From contig CANMSI010000004.1 in NCBI GenBank assembly GCA_947500575.1, forward strand, positions 1-64,000: a DNA stretch of 64,000 bases, given 5' to 3'. Shown here piece after piece: positions 48,401 through 56,066 of this stretch (position 1 is the first letter of the stretch; the number at the start of each line of letters is the position of its first letter). The DNA is from an uncultured Flavobacteriaceae bacterium. GTDB taxonomy: Bacteria > Bacteroidota > Bacteroidia > Flavobacteriales > Flavobacteriaceae. The notes beneath the pieces were generated by a model. It saw only the letters and a program-made list of their open reading frames with translations. It did not search any database and was not told the origin of the DNA. Position numbers and translations under genes: made by a program.

Positions 48401-48559
48401 CGTACCTCTCGTAGTGTTCAATACAAGAACATTCACTCCCGGAATGGGTATGTTTTTTGAGTCTTTTACTGTTCCCGTGACACTGATTGCGTCTTGGGCA
48501 AAAAGTTGAATATTGACTAGCAATACGACAACTAAAATTAGTCTTGTTTTCAATTTCAT
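45443..48559 (-). CDS. SusC-family TonB-dependent oligosaccharide receptor (pair 2)
   Basis: The product is 1038 residues from the ATG at 48559, homologous to the start chosen for pair 1. Signal peptide (Q-L-F-A-Q-D), regulatory-like domain with G-V-N-V-L-V-L-N-T-T-R-G-T-Q-T-D-F-D-G-N-Y-T, plug L-D-E-V-V-V-I-G-Y-G and A-A-S-A-A-I-Y-G-S-R-G-S-N-G-V-I-Q-I-T-T-K-Q-G; the barrel ends G-L-N-V-E-F. It heads the operon SusC-SusD-PKD protein-PL7. The N-terminal 100 residues and the leader resemble pair 1 most, which points to duplication. Confidence 0.93.
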   Translation of the reverse strand: MKLKTRLILVVVLLVNIQLFAQDAISVTGTVKDSKNIPIPGVNVLVLNTTRGTQTDFDGNYTITVSKEDVLQFSYIGYTTQTRIVGDLTTIDIVLEEGANELDEVVVIGYGTQKKSLLTGAISKVVNDDLDQIAVSRVDEALIGQVSGVNIRNSEGEAGSAPTIRIRGVGSISSNNGPLVVIDGAVVDADFLTNIDMNNVESFEVLKDAASAAIYGSRGSNGVIQITTKQGKEGKAKFSYNTFTGFKEGRRSDAYDIDFEGELQREIDITGGLSLASQFRQLINAENDWQSIVLNGGEIKSHSLSVSGGNKKTKYNANLSYVSDDGVLLTDSFERYTAQAKLSTQATDKLKIGVSFTPSYTKRRRFSATGLYDVIRQPSWVPSRLDETNINFVNRIRDGGRYADAQVGDYVLQRMFDDFSYPDGATSIFDAFGNFLGTPVGSGVDISNTSNINPLAKLVERQRFEERYKFYGNLYADYKFTNDLSFRTTFTATYENRINTDYQGVERSRNGASAANASYDTRSRYALISDNILSYNKTIGKHEINAIAGISLERRSFQESQLETSGFTSDLIPNVGGGSIINQATAFEYENFLNAFLARVIYSYDDKYLFNASIRRDGSSIFGTDVKYGNFPAVSAGWVISNEDFLKNSDVVSQLKLRVSYGITGTNDLDGDFLTENYPSLALLEPSSGVIDGSITNGFNPANIPNALLQWERSEEINPGLDFGFFNNAISGSLDYYKRTSDELLLDNPVASTTGFTSALVNLGTVENEGFEVELRARIVNTEKFRWGATLIGSFNENTLVDFADSNGQVVNTNDGSRLVEWINLEGQPISSFYGYVFDRDIPFENLNDPFRQIGNRTQFAYAKDLNGDGLIDEDDKTILGDPYPDLIWSFSNDFRYGNLDLSFLFQGSHGAKTYNLGDQYVFDFFNSNTVDFDRASTPDQEFLVQRIFTDQLVQNAGYLALRTVSLGYNFPRDFAEKLNLTNLRLYATGQNLLFITASDYTGWNPEHVRELTPLTFGYQRGGTPIQRTITLGLNVEF

Positions 48560-48812
48560 TGTGAATAAGTTAATTTCAAAAGTTGAGTTCAATAACTTTC
48601 CCTTATTGGGAAAACCGATAATTTACATCTGGTTAACACATACATACTCTTCGGTGAATTCAATTCTTTTGAAGTATTCAAATTTGTATTTCATATGTAT
48701 TTGCAGAATTCCACTTCCCTCGAAAGAAGTAACATTTTTTAAAAGATTAGCTGTGCATCTATATCTTTTATTGGTAAATTCTTATCATAGCGTGTGGTTT
48801 AGTTTAGTTTTT
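48560..48812 (-). promoter_or_regulatory. Conserved hairpin-rich SusC leader, copy 2
   Basis: This is homologous to 40629-40896, with CTTCCCTCGAAAGAAGTAAC (top strand) conserved exactly at 48714-48733. The second hairpin is kept in form but has drifted in sequence (AAAAGAT ... ATCTTTT). A stretch just before the start codon also matches copy 1 (TTAATTTCAAAAGTTGAGTT, top strand, about 48570-48589). Confidence 0.6.
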
Positions 48813-48855
48813 TTGGTAATCCAAACTGGTAAACCAATTTGGTAAACCAAATATA
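48813..48855 (-). promoter_or_regulatory. Triple GntR operator and -7 box before SusC pair 2
   Basis: Same three dyads and order as at 40897-40935: TTGGTAATCCAA (48813-48824), CTGGTAAACCAA (48826-48837), TTTGGTAAACCAAA (48838-48851), with minus-strand TATATTTG at 48855-48848. The 39-bp block is identical in both copies. Confidence 0.8.
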
Positions 48856-48964
48856 TGTTAATTGATAGTTAAAAAAAAATGAAATAATGATTTAAATGTT
48901 AAAATTTTATTGTTTCCACAAAATTGTATTTGACGAAATTAGAATTATCCAAAAATGAAACCCT

Positions 48965-49321
48965 TTAATTCTTTGGTTCCATGAAGTCTTCTCTTATTGG
49001 ACTAAATACATCAATTAACACACCTGCTTCTGTACAAACGGCCCCATGCATTGCATGCGGGGGAATATAAAATGAATCTCCTCCCTTGAGTGTAGTTGTT
49101 TTACCATCAATGGTTACATCAAAGCTTCCGCTTTCCACATACGTTACTTGCGAATGGTAGTGCTCGTGCATTTGCCCTATGGCTCCTACTTCAAAATGAA
49201 CTTTCACCAGCATAATCTTGTCATCATAGCCCATTATTTTTCTTTTCAATCCTTCTCCTACTACTTCCCATTCTAGGTCTTCGCCTTTTATAAATTCTTT
49301 ACTGGCTCCAAATGTTTTCAT
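48965..49321 (-). CDS. kdgF: KdgF-like cupin (unsaturated uronate ring-opening)
   Basis: This 118-residue single-domain cupin has no signal peptide. Metal-ligand region G-Q-M-H-E-H-Y-H-S-Q (His52, His54, His56, Gln58) and the second motif I-P-P-H-A-M-H-G (His92). KdgF converts the unsaturated monouronates made by lyases to linear DEH, the substrate of the two SDRs. It lies 53 bp downstream of the tandem PL7 gene and shares its promoter region. The function assignment rests on fold, length and context. Confidence 0.85.
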   Translation of the reverse strand: MKTFGASKEFIKGEDLEWEVVGEGLKRKIMGYDDKIMLVKVHFEVGAIGQMHEHYHSQVTYVESGSFDVTIDGKTTTLKGGDSFYIPPHAMHGAVCTEAGVLIDVFSPIREDFMEPKN

Positions 49322-49374
49322 ATTAAATTGCTCTTAGTTCGTTATAAATAAGTTTCTTTAGTTTTTAATTTGAT

Positions 49375-51432
49375 CTACTTCGGTGGCACACTAGGGCCCA
49401 CGGTGGCTTCTACAAACCATACTTCTGTATAACAACCATTTTTATATTGCTGCGCAATATCTCCTCCATACGTTTCGGCTCCTGCACACCAGACCATATT
49501 TGTTTCTGGGTTTTTTCCGTTGGTTTGGTTGTATGCACCTTGTTTAAAATAATTTAACTCACCACTATACGCATTAGGGCGTTCCGTACCATCTTGTCCC
49601 ATTGGAACAAATAACTTTTTCACCTGTGCAGGTAAGTCTGATTTATTTACAAATTCAGACGCAATTAGGTTTTTAGTAAATGTTTTGGTCGCATGCTTAT
49701 CACTTTTAAATGTGAGATACATAATGCCTTTATGGACGTTTACTTCATAACTAAATTCTTCTCCTAACTCAATTCCATCTTCTGGTTCAGGAGGGTAATC
49801 ATTTTTACTTTTACCTATAACAGACATATCATTACCCCACACTGCAGTTGAGTAATCCCATCTGCCAGAATTATCATCACCGGCAGTATTGATTTCGTAA
49901 TTCCAGAATACGGATCCTTTGGTATGACCAGGGAATTTCTTGTAGAATATTTTTAAAGGTTCATTTTCATGTCCTTCTCCACTATGAATTTGCCCTACCA
50001 CAGTAGAATAGGATGCAGCAACTCTGGCATCTCCTGAAACGGAGACTTGCATTACCTTGCAAGTACCTGTTAGATTACCTCCTTCTTCAGGTGTCCATTC
50101 TCTTTTTTCGTGCAATTCGGTTCTAGTATTGCTCGAGTTTTTTGATGTAACACCCGAGTTAGGAGTTTTATACACCACCCAACGTCTGGTACCATCAATT
50201 ACAGTATAGAAAAAATCCTTGTGTTCATAATCTACAAGATCATCAGCATTGGTTCCATCTCCCAGCAAGATTTTAAATTTATCCATAAATGGTATTACCT
50301 CACTTGGATAAACCGTTTTTGCACTTAAACCATCATTCGCTTGGAAATAGCCTGCATTGGAATAAGCATCATCTGGAATGGTAATGTTTGCCGATTGAAA
50401 CCAGACTTCTGCATAATTTCCATCTGCATATTGTTTTTGAACATCTCCACCATGGGTTTCGGCCCCTGAACACCAGACTTTATTTACCTTAGGATCTTTT
50501 CCATTGGTTTGATTGTAACACCCTAATTTGAAAAACAGTCCTTCACCATCGTATGCATTCTTGCGTTCCACACCATCCTGACCAATAGGTACAAATAAAT
50601 TTTCTACCTGTTCTGGCAAGTCTGAACGTTCTGCATATTCTGAAGAAATCAGGTTCTTTGTAAATGTCTTTGTTTCATGACCTGCACTAATGAATTTAAG
50701 ATGCATAACGCCATCTTTAATTTCAACTTCATAACTAAATGTTTCACCCAAAGCAATACCATCTTCTGGTTCAGGAGGATAGGTGTTTTCACCAGTACCA
50801 ACTACTGAGAAATCATAGCCCCATATTGGATAGGAATAATCCCATCTTCCAGAATTATCATCACCGGCAGTATTAATTTCATAATTCCAAAAAACGGAAC
50901 CTTTTGCATGACCTGGAAATTTTTTATAAAATATCTTGAGTGGTTCGTTTTCATGTCCGTCCGCACTATGAATTTGACCAACAACCACCGAGAATGTAGA
51001 AGCAACACGAGCATCTCCAGTAGTTGACACATTCATTACTTTAAGAGTTGCATTCATTTTAGCCTCTGTAGTAGCTGACCACTTCTTTAATTGCGCAAGT
51101 TCTGTCCTCGTATTATTAGATGTACCGTGTGTATTTCCTGCATTAGGGGTTTTAAATACCACCCATTCTGCATCTTCATCTTTTGCAGTGTAAAAGAACC
51201 TTTCATTTCCATAGTCTGTTGCCTTCCCCACATTAGATCCATCACCTAAGATTAAGTTCCAATGTTGGAAAAATGGGATGATCTCGTTTGCTTTAGTAGC
51301 ATTGGACATTTTTTCAACCTCTTTTGTCTCATTCTGCTTATGCGTACCGTCTCCGCAACTATGGAATAGGAAGATGGTACATACCATTAATGAGGAGAAT
51401 GCAGTAATTGATTTCGAAATTTTAAAGTTCAT
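49375..51432 (-). CDS. Tandem PL7-type alginate lyase with two catalytic domains
   Basis: This 685-residue lipoprotein (signal ending F-L-F-H-S-C) carries two homologous alginate-lyase jelly rolls, about residues 49-350 and 372-680. Each has its own motif set: domain 1 R-T-E-L-A (about 107), V-G-Q-I-H-S (about 152), F-F-K-L-G-C-Y-N-Q; domain 2 R-T-E-L-H (about 436), V-G-Q-I-H-S (about 482), Y-F-K-Q-G-A-Y-N-Q. Both seem complete, so both may be active. Each domain is larger than a minimal PL7 (about 220 residues); the related PL18 family is a possible alternative label. It is probably surface-exposed, and kdgF follows. Confidence 0.85.
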   Translation of the reverse strand: MNFKISKSITAFSSLMVCTIFLFHSCGDGTHKQNETKEVEKMSNATKANEIIPFFQHWNLILGDGSNVGKATDYGNERFFYTAKDEDAEWVVFKTPNAGNTHGTSNNTRTELAQLKKWSATTEAKMNATLKVMNVSTTGDARVASTFSVVVGQIHSADGHENEPLKIFYKKFPGHAKGSVFWNYEINTAGDDNSGRWDYSYPIWGYDFSVVGTGENTYPPEPEDGIALGETFSYEVEIKDGVMHLKFISAGHETKTFTKNLISSEYAERSDLPEQVENLFVPIGQDGVERKNAYDGEGLFFKLGCYNQTNGKDPKVNKVWCSGAETHGGDVQKQYADGNYAEVWFQSANITIPDDAYSNAGYFQANDGLSAKTVYPSEVIPFMDKFKILLGDGTNADDLVDYEHKDFFYTVIDGTRRWVVYKTPNSGVTSKNSSNTRTELHEKREWTPEEGGNLTGTCKVMQVSVSGDARVAASYSTVVGQIHSGEGHENEPLKIFYKKFPGHTKGSVFWNYEINTAGDDNSGRWDYSTAVWGNDMSVIGKSKNDYPPEPEDGIELGEEFSYEVNVHKGIMYLTFKSDKHATKTFTKNLIASEFVNKSDLPAQVKKLFVPMGQDGTERPNAYSGELNYFKQGAYNQTNGKNPETNMVWCAGAETYGGDIAQQYKNGCYTEVWFVEATVGPSVPPK

Positions 51433-51558
51433 GGTACTTTGATATTGGTTACAATTAAGATGATCACAATAGTCGTTCTAATTTTTTTACCGTCTATTTA
51501 GTTCTTTAAGATTAAAACCAAAGCCGTTAATACTATAGAAACATTTGACTATTATAAA

Positions 51559-51588
51559 TTGGTTAACCAGTTTGGTTTACCAAAAATA
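51559..51588 (-). promoter_or_regulatory. GntR operator and -7 box before the tandem lyase/kdgF unit
   Basis: TTGGTTAACCAG (51559-51570) and TTTGGTTTACCAAA (51571-51584) on the top strand; minus-strand -7 box TATTTTTG at 51588-51581. The start codon lies about 125 bp downstream. Confidence 0.75.
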
Positions 51589-51731
51589 CAGATATTTGTA
51601 AGACTAGCAAATATTTAACATAAAATACACCTATAATATCCTTAATCGATAATTTAAGTCTTATAAAATTGCCATATTGGCATTTATATATGATACGTAA
51701 AATATGTTTTATAGGAGTGTATTACTTGTAT

Positions 51732-54053
51732 TTAGTACATTAATTTAAGGGGCAGATTTTGTTGAACAATTAGTTCCCCCGAATTATCTATAAAGTTATT
51801 GGAATGTGAATTATTCTTGGCACCCCATAGCCGGGCAATTAGTTTTACTTTGTTGTCCTTAAATTGGTTTCCCGAAAGAGTTACATTGATAATACCATAA
51901 GTGTTGAGCAAAATTCCCGTTTCTTCCTTGGCTCCACATTTTGTAAAAGTACTATTCAACACTAATAGGTTCCCCCCTACTGTAGACTCGTCATAACCAC
52001 CCCTATAGTAATCAATTACATTTTGATCTATATTTTGGAACCGACAATTGTCTATTAATACATTTTCTGCATTGTATTCTCCCCGATCATCGGTCTCTTC
52101 AGACAATTCTAAACCGTTAGCACAGTTTTTAATAAGGGTATCCTTAAATTTAATATGCTCGGAAAAAGAATATTTATATCCTTTCAAAACATAATCAAAA
52201 TTGGATATTTCACAATTAGTAACACTTAGATTGTATAGACTAGACATATTGCTTTGCAAACTCGCAAATGCATATTGATGTTTCTCTCCAATAAGCCTAA
52301 TTCCAATAAGACTAAGTTTTCCTCTAGGATTCAGTTCAAATGCGGGTGTTTGTGCTGCGCCATTGTAATAGATGGTCACTTTTTCAGCGGCATCTGAAGA
52401 ACGAATACTCAACTGTTTTGCTATCTTTAAGGAACTATTTACTTCATATCTATTTGCAGTCAACACTATGGTATCACCACTTTTCGCCTCTTTAATAATG
52501 CGTTCAAGTGCTGAAGTTGAACCTGCGGAATGGGTTTTAGCAACATACTCCTTAGAAGATTTCACAGGATACCAATTTGGACCATATTGAGATAAGTCCA
52601 TTAGGTTTGGTTTTTTTACTGATCCACCCGCTAATGCGCCAACCGAATTATTAGTTACTCGCGAATTACCAAACAAATCGGTTTTGATTTTATCAAATTC
52701 GAAACCATTATGCAGCGCCACATCAGACAAATCGCTTTCCAAAGTAAAAATGGTGTCTTCCAGTTCTAAAAGTGAAAAATTCATGCTTTCTACGCCTGAT
52801 ATTTCCTCAAATGAAACATCTTGATTATTGATAATATTATTTTTAAAGTTAATCCCGTCTAGGGAATCATGGGCAACTATGGGCTGTTTATCACCTTGCT
52901 CATTATAAATGAGATTATTTGCCACTAGCGTCCGAATGGGTCTTTCTGACCTTACTTCAGAGGCCGGAAGCACCTCTTTTTGATCTACATTTGATCCTAC
53001 TCCAAACTGTAATGGTGAAATACAATTAATCCAAGAATTATGAGCCACCACCACATCTGTAACCTGTATGTACCTATTTAGTGGTGATTTGGGAATTCCG
53101 TTCATTACTGCCAGCGGACTTCTAAAAATCTTTCCTTTAAGATTATAGAAATAATTATTGGTAACCCAATGACCTGTTCCGATAAGTCGTACACCACCAA
53201 TCTGCTGAGAATTGAGATCTCCAATAAAATAATTCCCATCTATGATGCAGTAGTTTCCGTGCCTTGTTACCAAAGACCCCTCACTCTTATAAAAAACATT
53301 ATTTCTAAATTCGTTAAAATTTGTTTTACTAGAAATAACCTCTACTTCTCCATTACATCTGTCAAAGAAATTATTGGCAACCATGGTATAACTAGGTGCC
53401 ATAGAGGTAAAACTATTGCCTATTTGTATGGTTTCAGCGCTTGGTCCTCCTTTAGGCGGTCTAGGTCCAAAATAGTTATTGGTTATTTTATGGTAGTTCT
53501 TTATGCTTCTATTTCCAGCTAAATCCACTCGAATCGTTGGCCCTCTATTAGATTTTCCGGCTATGTAACAATGATCTAACACATTATGTCGTCCTTTAAA
53601 TAGCACCCAGATATCGTTCAGATTTCTTTGCGCTTTATTATAATCTACTATGACAGTATTAAGAACTCTAGAGTGATTGGCAACAGTATCTGGATGAATA
53701 GCAAACTCAATAACCGATCTGGAAGGAGAAGCACCTTCTCTAAAGTATAAACCATCTACCACCAAATACTCCCCCCCAAGTTTCAAATCAGATTTCCCCT
53801 TAAGAAATACTTTACCAGCAGTCTCTGCTTTCAGGGTAATGGGCTGCTGCTCGGTACCATGCCCGATAAATCGGATTTGGACATCATTCCAAACTCCATC
53901 TGCCATTACAATAATGTCTCCGGGAGCTGCTTTGGAAACCGCCGCATTCAATTCATTCATATCATTTACGTACACACTGGTATCACTCAAATTTTTACCA
54001 CACGAGAGCAATAGCGATAGCACACCTATTAGTAAGCAGTATTTTCTTATCAT
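51732..54053 (-). CDS. PL6 alginate lyase with second beta-helix domain
   Basis: This 773-residue lipoprotein has a signal ending V-L-S-L-L-L-S-C. The N-terminal parallel beta-helix (about 25-460) is a chondroitinase-B-like PL6 domain with E-T-I-Q-I-G, N-G-E-V-E-V-I-S-S-K (Lys243) and L-V-T-R-H-G (Arg264). The Lys/Arg pair is spaced 21 residues apart, as in the characterised two-domain PL6 enzyme AlyGC. The C-terminal half (about 500-770) is a second, smaller beta-helix of repeated N-x-x-I/F segments with no matching motif pair, possibly for dimerisation. It may serve as the exo-acting lyase that is otherwise missing here. Confidence 0.9.
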   Translation of the reverse strand: MIRKYCLLIGVLSLLLSCGKNLSDTSVYVNDMNELNAAVSKAAPGDIIVMADGVWNDVQIRFIGHGTEQQPITLKAETAGKVFLKGKSDLKLGGEYLVVDGLYFREGASPSRSVIEFAIHPDTVANHSRVLNTVIVDYNKAQRNLNDIWVLFKGRHNVLDHCYIAGKSNRGPTIRVDLAGNRSIKNYHKITNNYFGPRPPKGGPSAETIQIGNSFTSMAPSYTMVANNFFDRCNGEVEVISSKTNFNEFRNNVFYKSEGSLVTRHGNYCIIDGNYFIGDLNSQQIGGVRLIGTGHWVTNNYFYNLKGKIFRSPLAVMNGIPKSPLNRYIQVTDVVVAHNSWINCISPLQFGVGSNVDQKEVLPASEVRSERPIRTLVANNLIYNEQGDKQPIVAHDSLDGINFKNNIINNQDVSFEEISGVESMNFSLLELEDTIFTLESDLSDVALHNGFEFDKIKTDLFGNSRVTNNSVGALAGGSVKKPNLMDLSQYGPNWYPVKSSKEYVAKTHSAGSTSALERIIKEAKSGDTIVLTANRYEVNSSLKIAKQLSIRSSDAAEKVTIYYNGAAQTPAFELNPRGKLSLIGIRLIGEKHQYAFASLQSNMSSLYNLSVTNCEISNFDYVLKGYKYSFSEHIKFKDTLIKNCANGLELSEETDDRGEYNAENVLIDNCRFQNIDQNVIDYYRGGYDESTVGGNLLVLNSTFTKCGAKEETGILLNTYGIINVTLSGNQFKDNKVKLIARLWGAKNNSHSNNFIDNSGELIVQQNLPLKLMY

Positions 54054-54154
54054 TTTATTATTTTATAACCATCTAATTATATATCAAGGGTCAAAATCTG
54101 CCCTTAGCTCCCTATTAAGCGCTACAATAGACTGAATTAAATTCTACATTAGAA

Positions 54155-54194
54155 CTGGTTAACCAGTTTGGTTTACCAAAAATACATATATTTG
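54155..54194. promoter_or_regulatory. Divergent GntR operator with -7 boxes on both strands
   Basis: CTGGTTAACCAG (54155-54166) and TTTGGTTTACCAAA (54167-54180). The minus strand has TATTTTTG (54184-54177) for the PL6 gene. The plus strand has TATATTTG (54187-54194) for the Tat-isomerase/RraA genes, with the operator at the -33 position. One operator pair can thus control both directions. Confidence 0.75.
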
Positions 54195-54253
54195 TCAAAC
54201 ACAGCAATTTTTAACCTCAGTTCCATTTATTGAACCTTGATTCTTACTTGATT

Positions 54254-55222
54254 ATGCCAGAAATTAAAAAAGTGATTACAAGAAGAAAATTTACCCAGTT
54301 ATCTACGATGGCCATTGGGAGTCTACCTTTCATGGGATTCAGCAACTCACTGTTCAATTCAACCACTAGTTCGAAAGACGAAATAGCAGTCAGCTTGTTC
54401 TCAAAACACCTACAGTTTCTTGATGATAACGAAATGGCAGGCATCACAGCTGAAATGGGATTTGACGGATTGGATTTGACGGTCCGTCCTAAAGGTCATG
54501 TTTTACCTGAAAGTGTGGTTGATGATTTGCCAAAGGCTGTTGCGGCCATGAAAAAACATGGTATTGATCCTGGAATGATGACAACTAATGTTTGGGATGT
54601 AAGCAAAACCACGCAAAGAACCGTTTTGGAAGCAGCAAGTAGTTTAGGATTTACACACTATCGCACCGGTTGGCTCAAATATCCAGAAGATAGAACTATT
54701 GCAGAAAGCCAGGCAATCTACGGACAGCAAGCCAAAGAATTAGAATTGTTAAATAAAAAATTAGATATTATTGGTTGCTATCAAAATCATGCAGGCAAGC
54801 ATGTAGGGGCACCTATTTGGGACATACCCCCTATTCTTTCCGCCACTATGAACGAGCATATAGGTTGTCAATACGATATAAGACATGCTGTAGTTGAAGG
54901 TGGAAGTAGCTGGGAACTAGGTCTAAGACAGATAAAACCTTTTATTAAATCTATTGTAATCAAAGACTTTAAATGGGGAAAGGTTAATGGGCAGTGGAAA
55001 CCAGTAAATACGCCATTAGGCGCTGGAATGGTAGACTTTAATAGGTATTTTTCATTGCTTAAGGAATACGAAATTAATGTACCCGTTTCTTTGCATTTGG
55101 AATATGATTTGGGGGGTGCAGAACATGGAGCATCGACAATAACAATTGACAAAAAGGAAGTTTTTGCTCAAATGAAAAAAGATTTAAATTTTCTAAGAGA
55201 TACCTGGCGCAATGCCAAATAA
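54254..55222 (+). CDS. Tat-exported sugar isomerase/epimerase-like TIM-barrel protein
   Basis: The product is 322 residues from the ATG at 54254; a TTG at 54230 is the longer alternative. A twin-arginine signal T-R-R-K-F-T-Q-L-S (residues 10-18) with a hydrophobic stretch (M-A-I-G-S-L-P-F-M-G) predicts export to the periplasm. The rest has the xylose-isomerase-like barrel pattern: G-F-D-G-L-D-L-T-V-R-P, L-G-F-T-H-Y-R-T-G, I-G-C-Y-Q-N-H-A-G, S-I-V-I-K-D-F-K-W and L-H-L-E-Y-D. The acidic and His residues could hold a metal. The substrate is unknown; co-regulation with alginate genes suggests a uronate or keto-uronate. It is followed at 16 bp by the RraA-like gene. Confidence 0.78.
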   Translation: MPEIKKVITRRKFTQLSTMAIGSLPFMGFSNSLFNSTTSSKDEIAVSLFSKHLQFLDDNEMAGITAEMGFDGLDLTVRPKGHVLPESVVDDLPKAVAAMKKHGIDPGMMTTNVWDVSKTTQRTVLEAASSLGFTHYRTGWLKYPEDRTIAESQAIYGQQAKELELLNKKLDIIGCYQNHAGKHVGAPIWDIPPILSATMNEHIGCQYDIRHAVVEGGSSWELGLRQIKPFIKSIVIKDFKWGKVNGQWKPVNTPLGAGMVDFNRYFSLLKEYEINVPVSLHLEYDLGGAEHGASTITIDKKEVFAQMKKDLNFLRDTWRNAK

Positions 55223-55238
55223 AATAATAATCTAGTAC

Positions 55239-55955
55239 ATGTCATTATTATCACCAACAACAAGAACAAAATTAAAATTGGTTAGTACTGCCACGGTAGC
55301 CACCTGTTTGTTCAAAAAAGGGTTTAAAAATCAATTTATTCAAAATGTTGTTCCTCTAAAAAAAGGAAGACCCACTATGGTTGGAGAAGCCTTTACCCTT
55401 CGGTATATTCCTGCACGTGAGGATTTAAATCCGATTGAGGTTTTTAAGAACCCAAAACATTTACAACGCGTTGCCGTAGAAGAATGTCCGGAAGGTGCTG
55501 TATTAGTAATTGATAGCCGTAAAAATGCCAGAGCCGCTTCGGCAGGCTCTATATTAGCCACCAGATTAATGGTCAGAGGAGTTACGGGTATGGTTACAGA
55601 TGGTGGATTCCGTGATTCGGCAGAAATAGCTGAACTTGACTTTACATCCTATCACAGTGCACCTTCAGCTCCTACAAATTTAACACTGCATCAGGCAATA
55701 GACATCAATATTCCCATAGGTTGCGGGGATGTAGCTGTTTTTCCAGGGGATATAATTCTAGGTGATGATGATGGAGTAATGGTTATTCCTGCGCATCTAG
55801 CAGATGAAGTGGCAAATGAATGCACCGAAATGACGATGTTTGAAAATTTTGTTTTGGAAAAAGTAAATACAGGCACTTCTATAATTGGTTTGTATCCCTT
55901 GACTGATGAGCAGTATGCTAAAGCATTCCAAGAATGGAAAAAAAAGAGATCTTAA
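55239..55955 (+). CDS. RraA-like protein (class II keto-acid aldolase/decarboxylase family)
   Basis: This 238-residue protein has V-T-D-G-G-F-R-D-S (Arg125, Asp126), the signature of the RraA/HMG aldolase family, plus V-F-P-G-D-I-I-L-G-D-D-D-G-V-M-V-I-P. In enzymes of the family these residues bind a divalent metal and pyruvate-like substrates; in RraA proper the fold only inhibits RNase E. No signal peptide is visible, so it is cytosolic. Its place between a Tat-exported isomerase and a PL7 lyase, behind a GntR operator, argues for a catabolic aldol or decarboxylation step in an alginate side route, not an RNase role. Confidence 0.8.
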   Translation: MSLLSPTTRTKLKLVSTATVATCLFKKGFKNQFIQNVVPLKKGRPTMVGEAFTLRYIPAREDLNPIEVFKNPKHLQRVAVEECPEGAVLVIDSRKNARAASAGSILATRLMVRGVTGMVTDGGFRDSAEIAELDFTSYHSAPSAPTNLTLHQAIDINIPIGCGDVAVFPGDIILGDDDGVMVIPAHLADEVANECTEMTMFENFVLEKVNTGTSIIGLYPLTDEQYAKAFQEWKKKRS

Positions 55956-56066
55956 AAGCAGATCACCGTAACTAGAATTCAATAATTGAAAAGTAAATAC
56001 AATATATAGAATCAATTTTGGTTCTTTTAAACATAGATTCTATCAAGAATCATTAAATAAATTGCA

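Noticed and set aside
54230-54253. TTG start for the Tat isomerase-like gene
   Set aside because: The ATG at 54254 gives a normal twin-arginine signal; the extension adds no recognisable sequence.
56006-56043. Inverted repeat ATAGAATC ... GATTCTAT before the last PL7 gene
   Set aside because: AT-rich, 22-base loop, no relation to the GntR dyads; could be chance.
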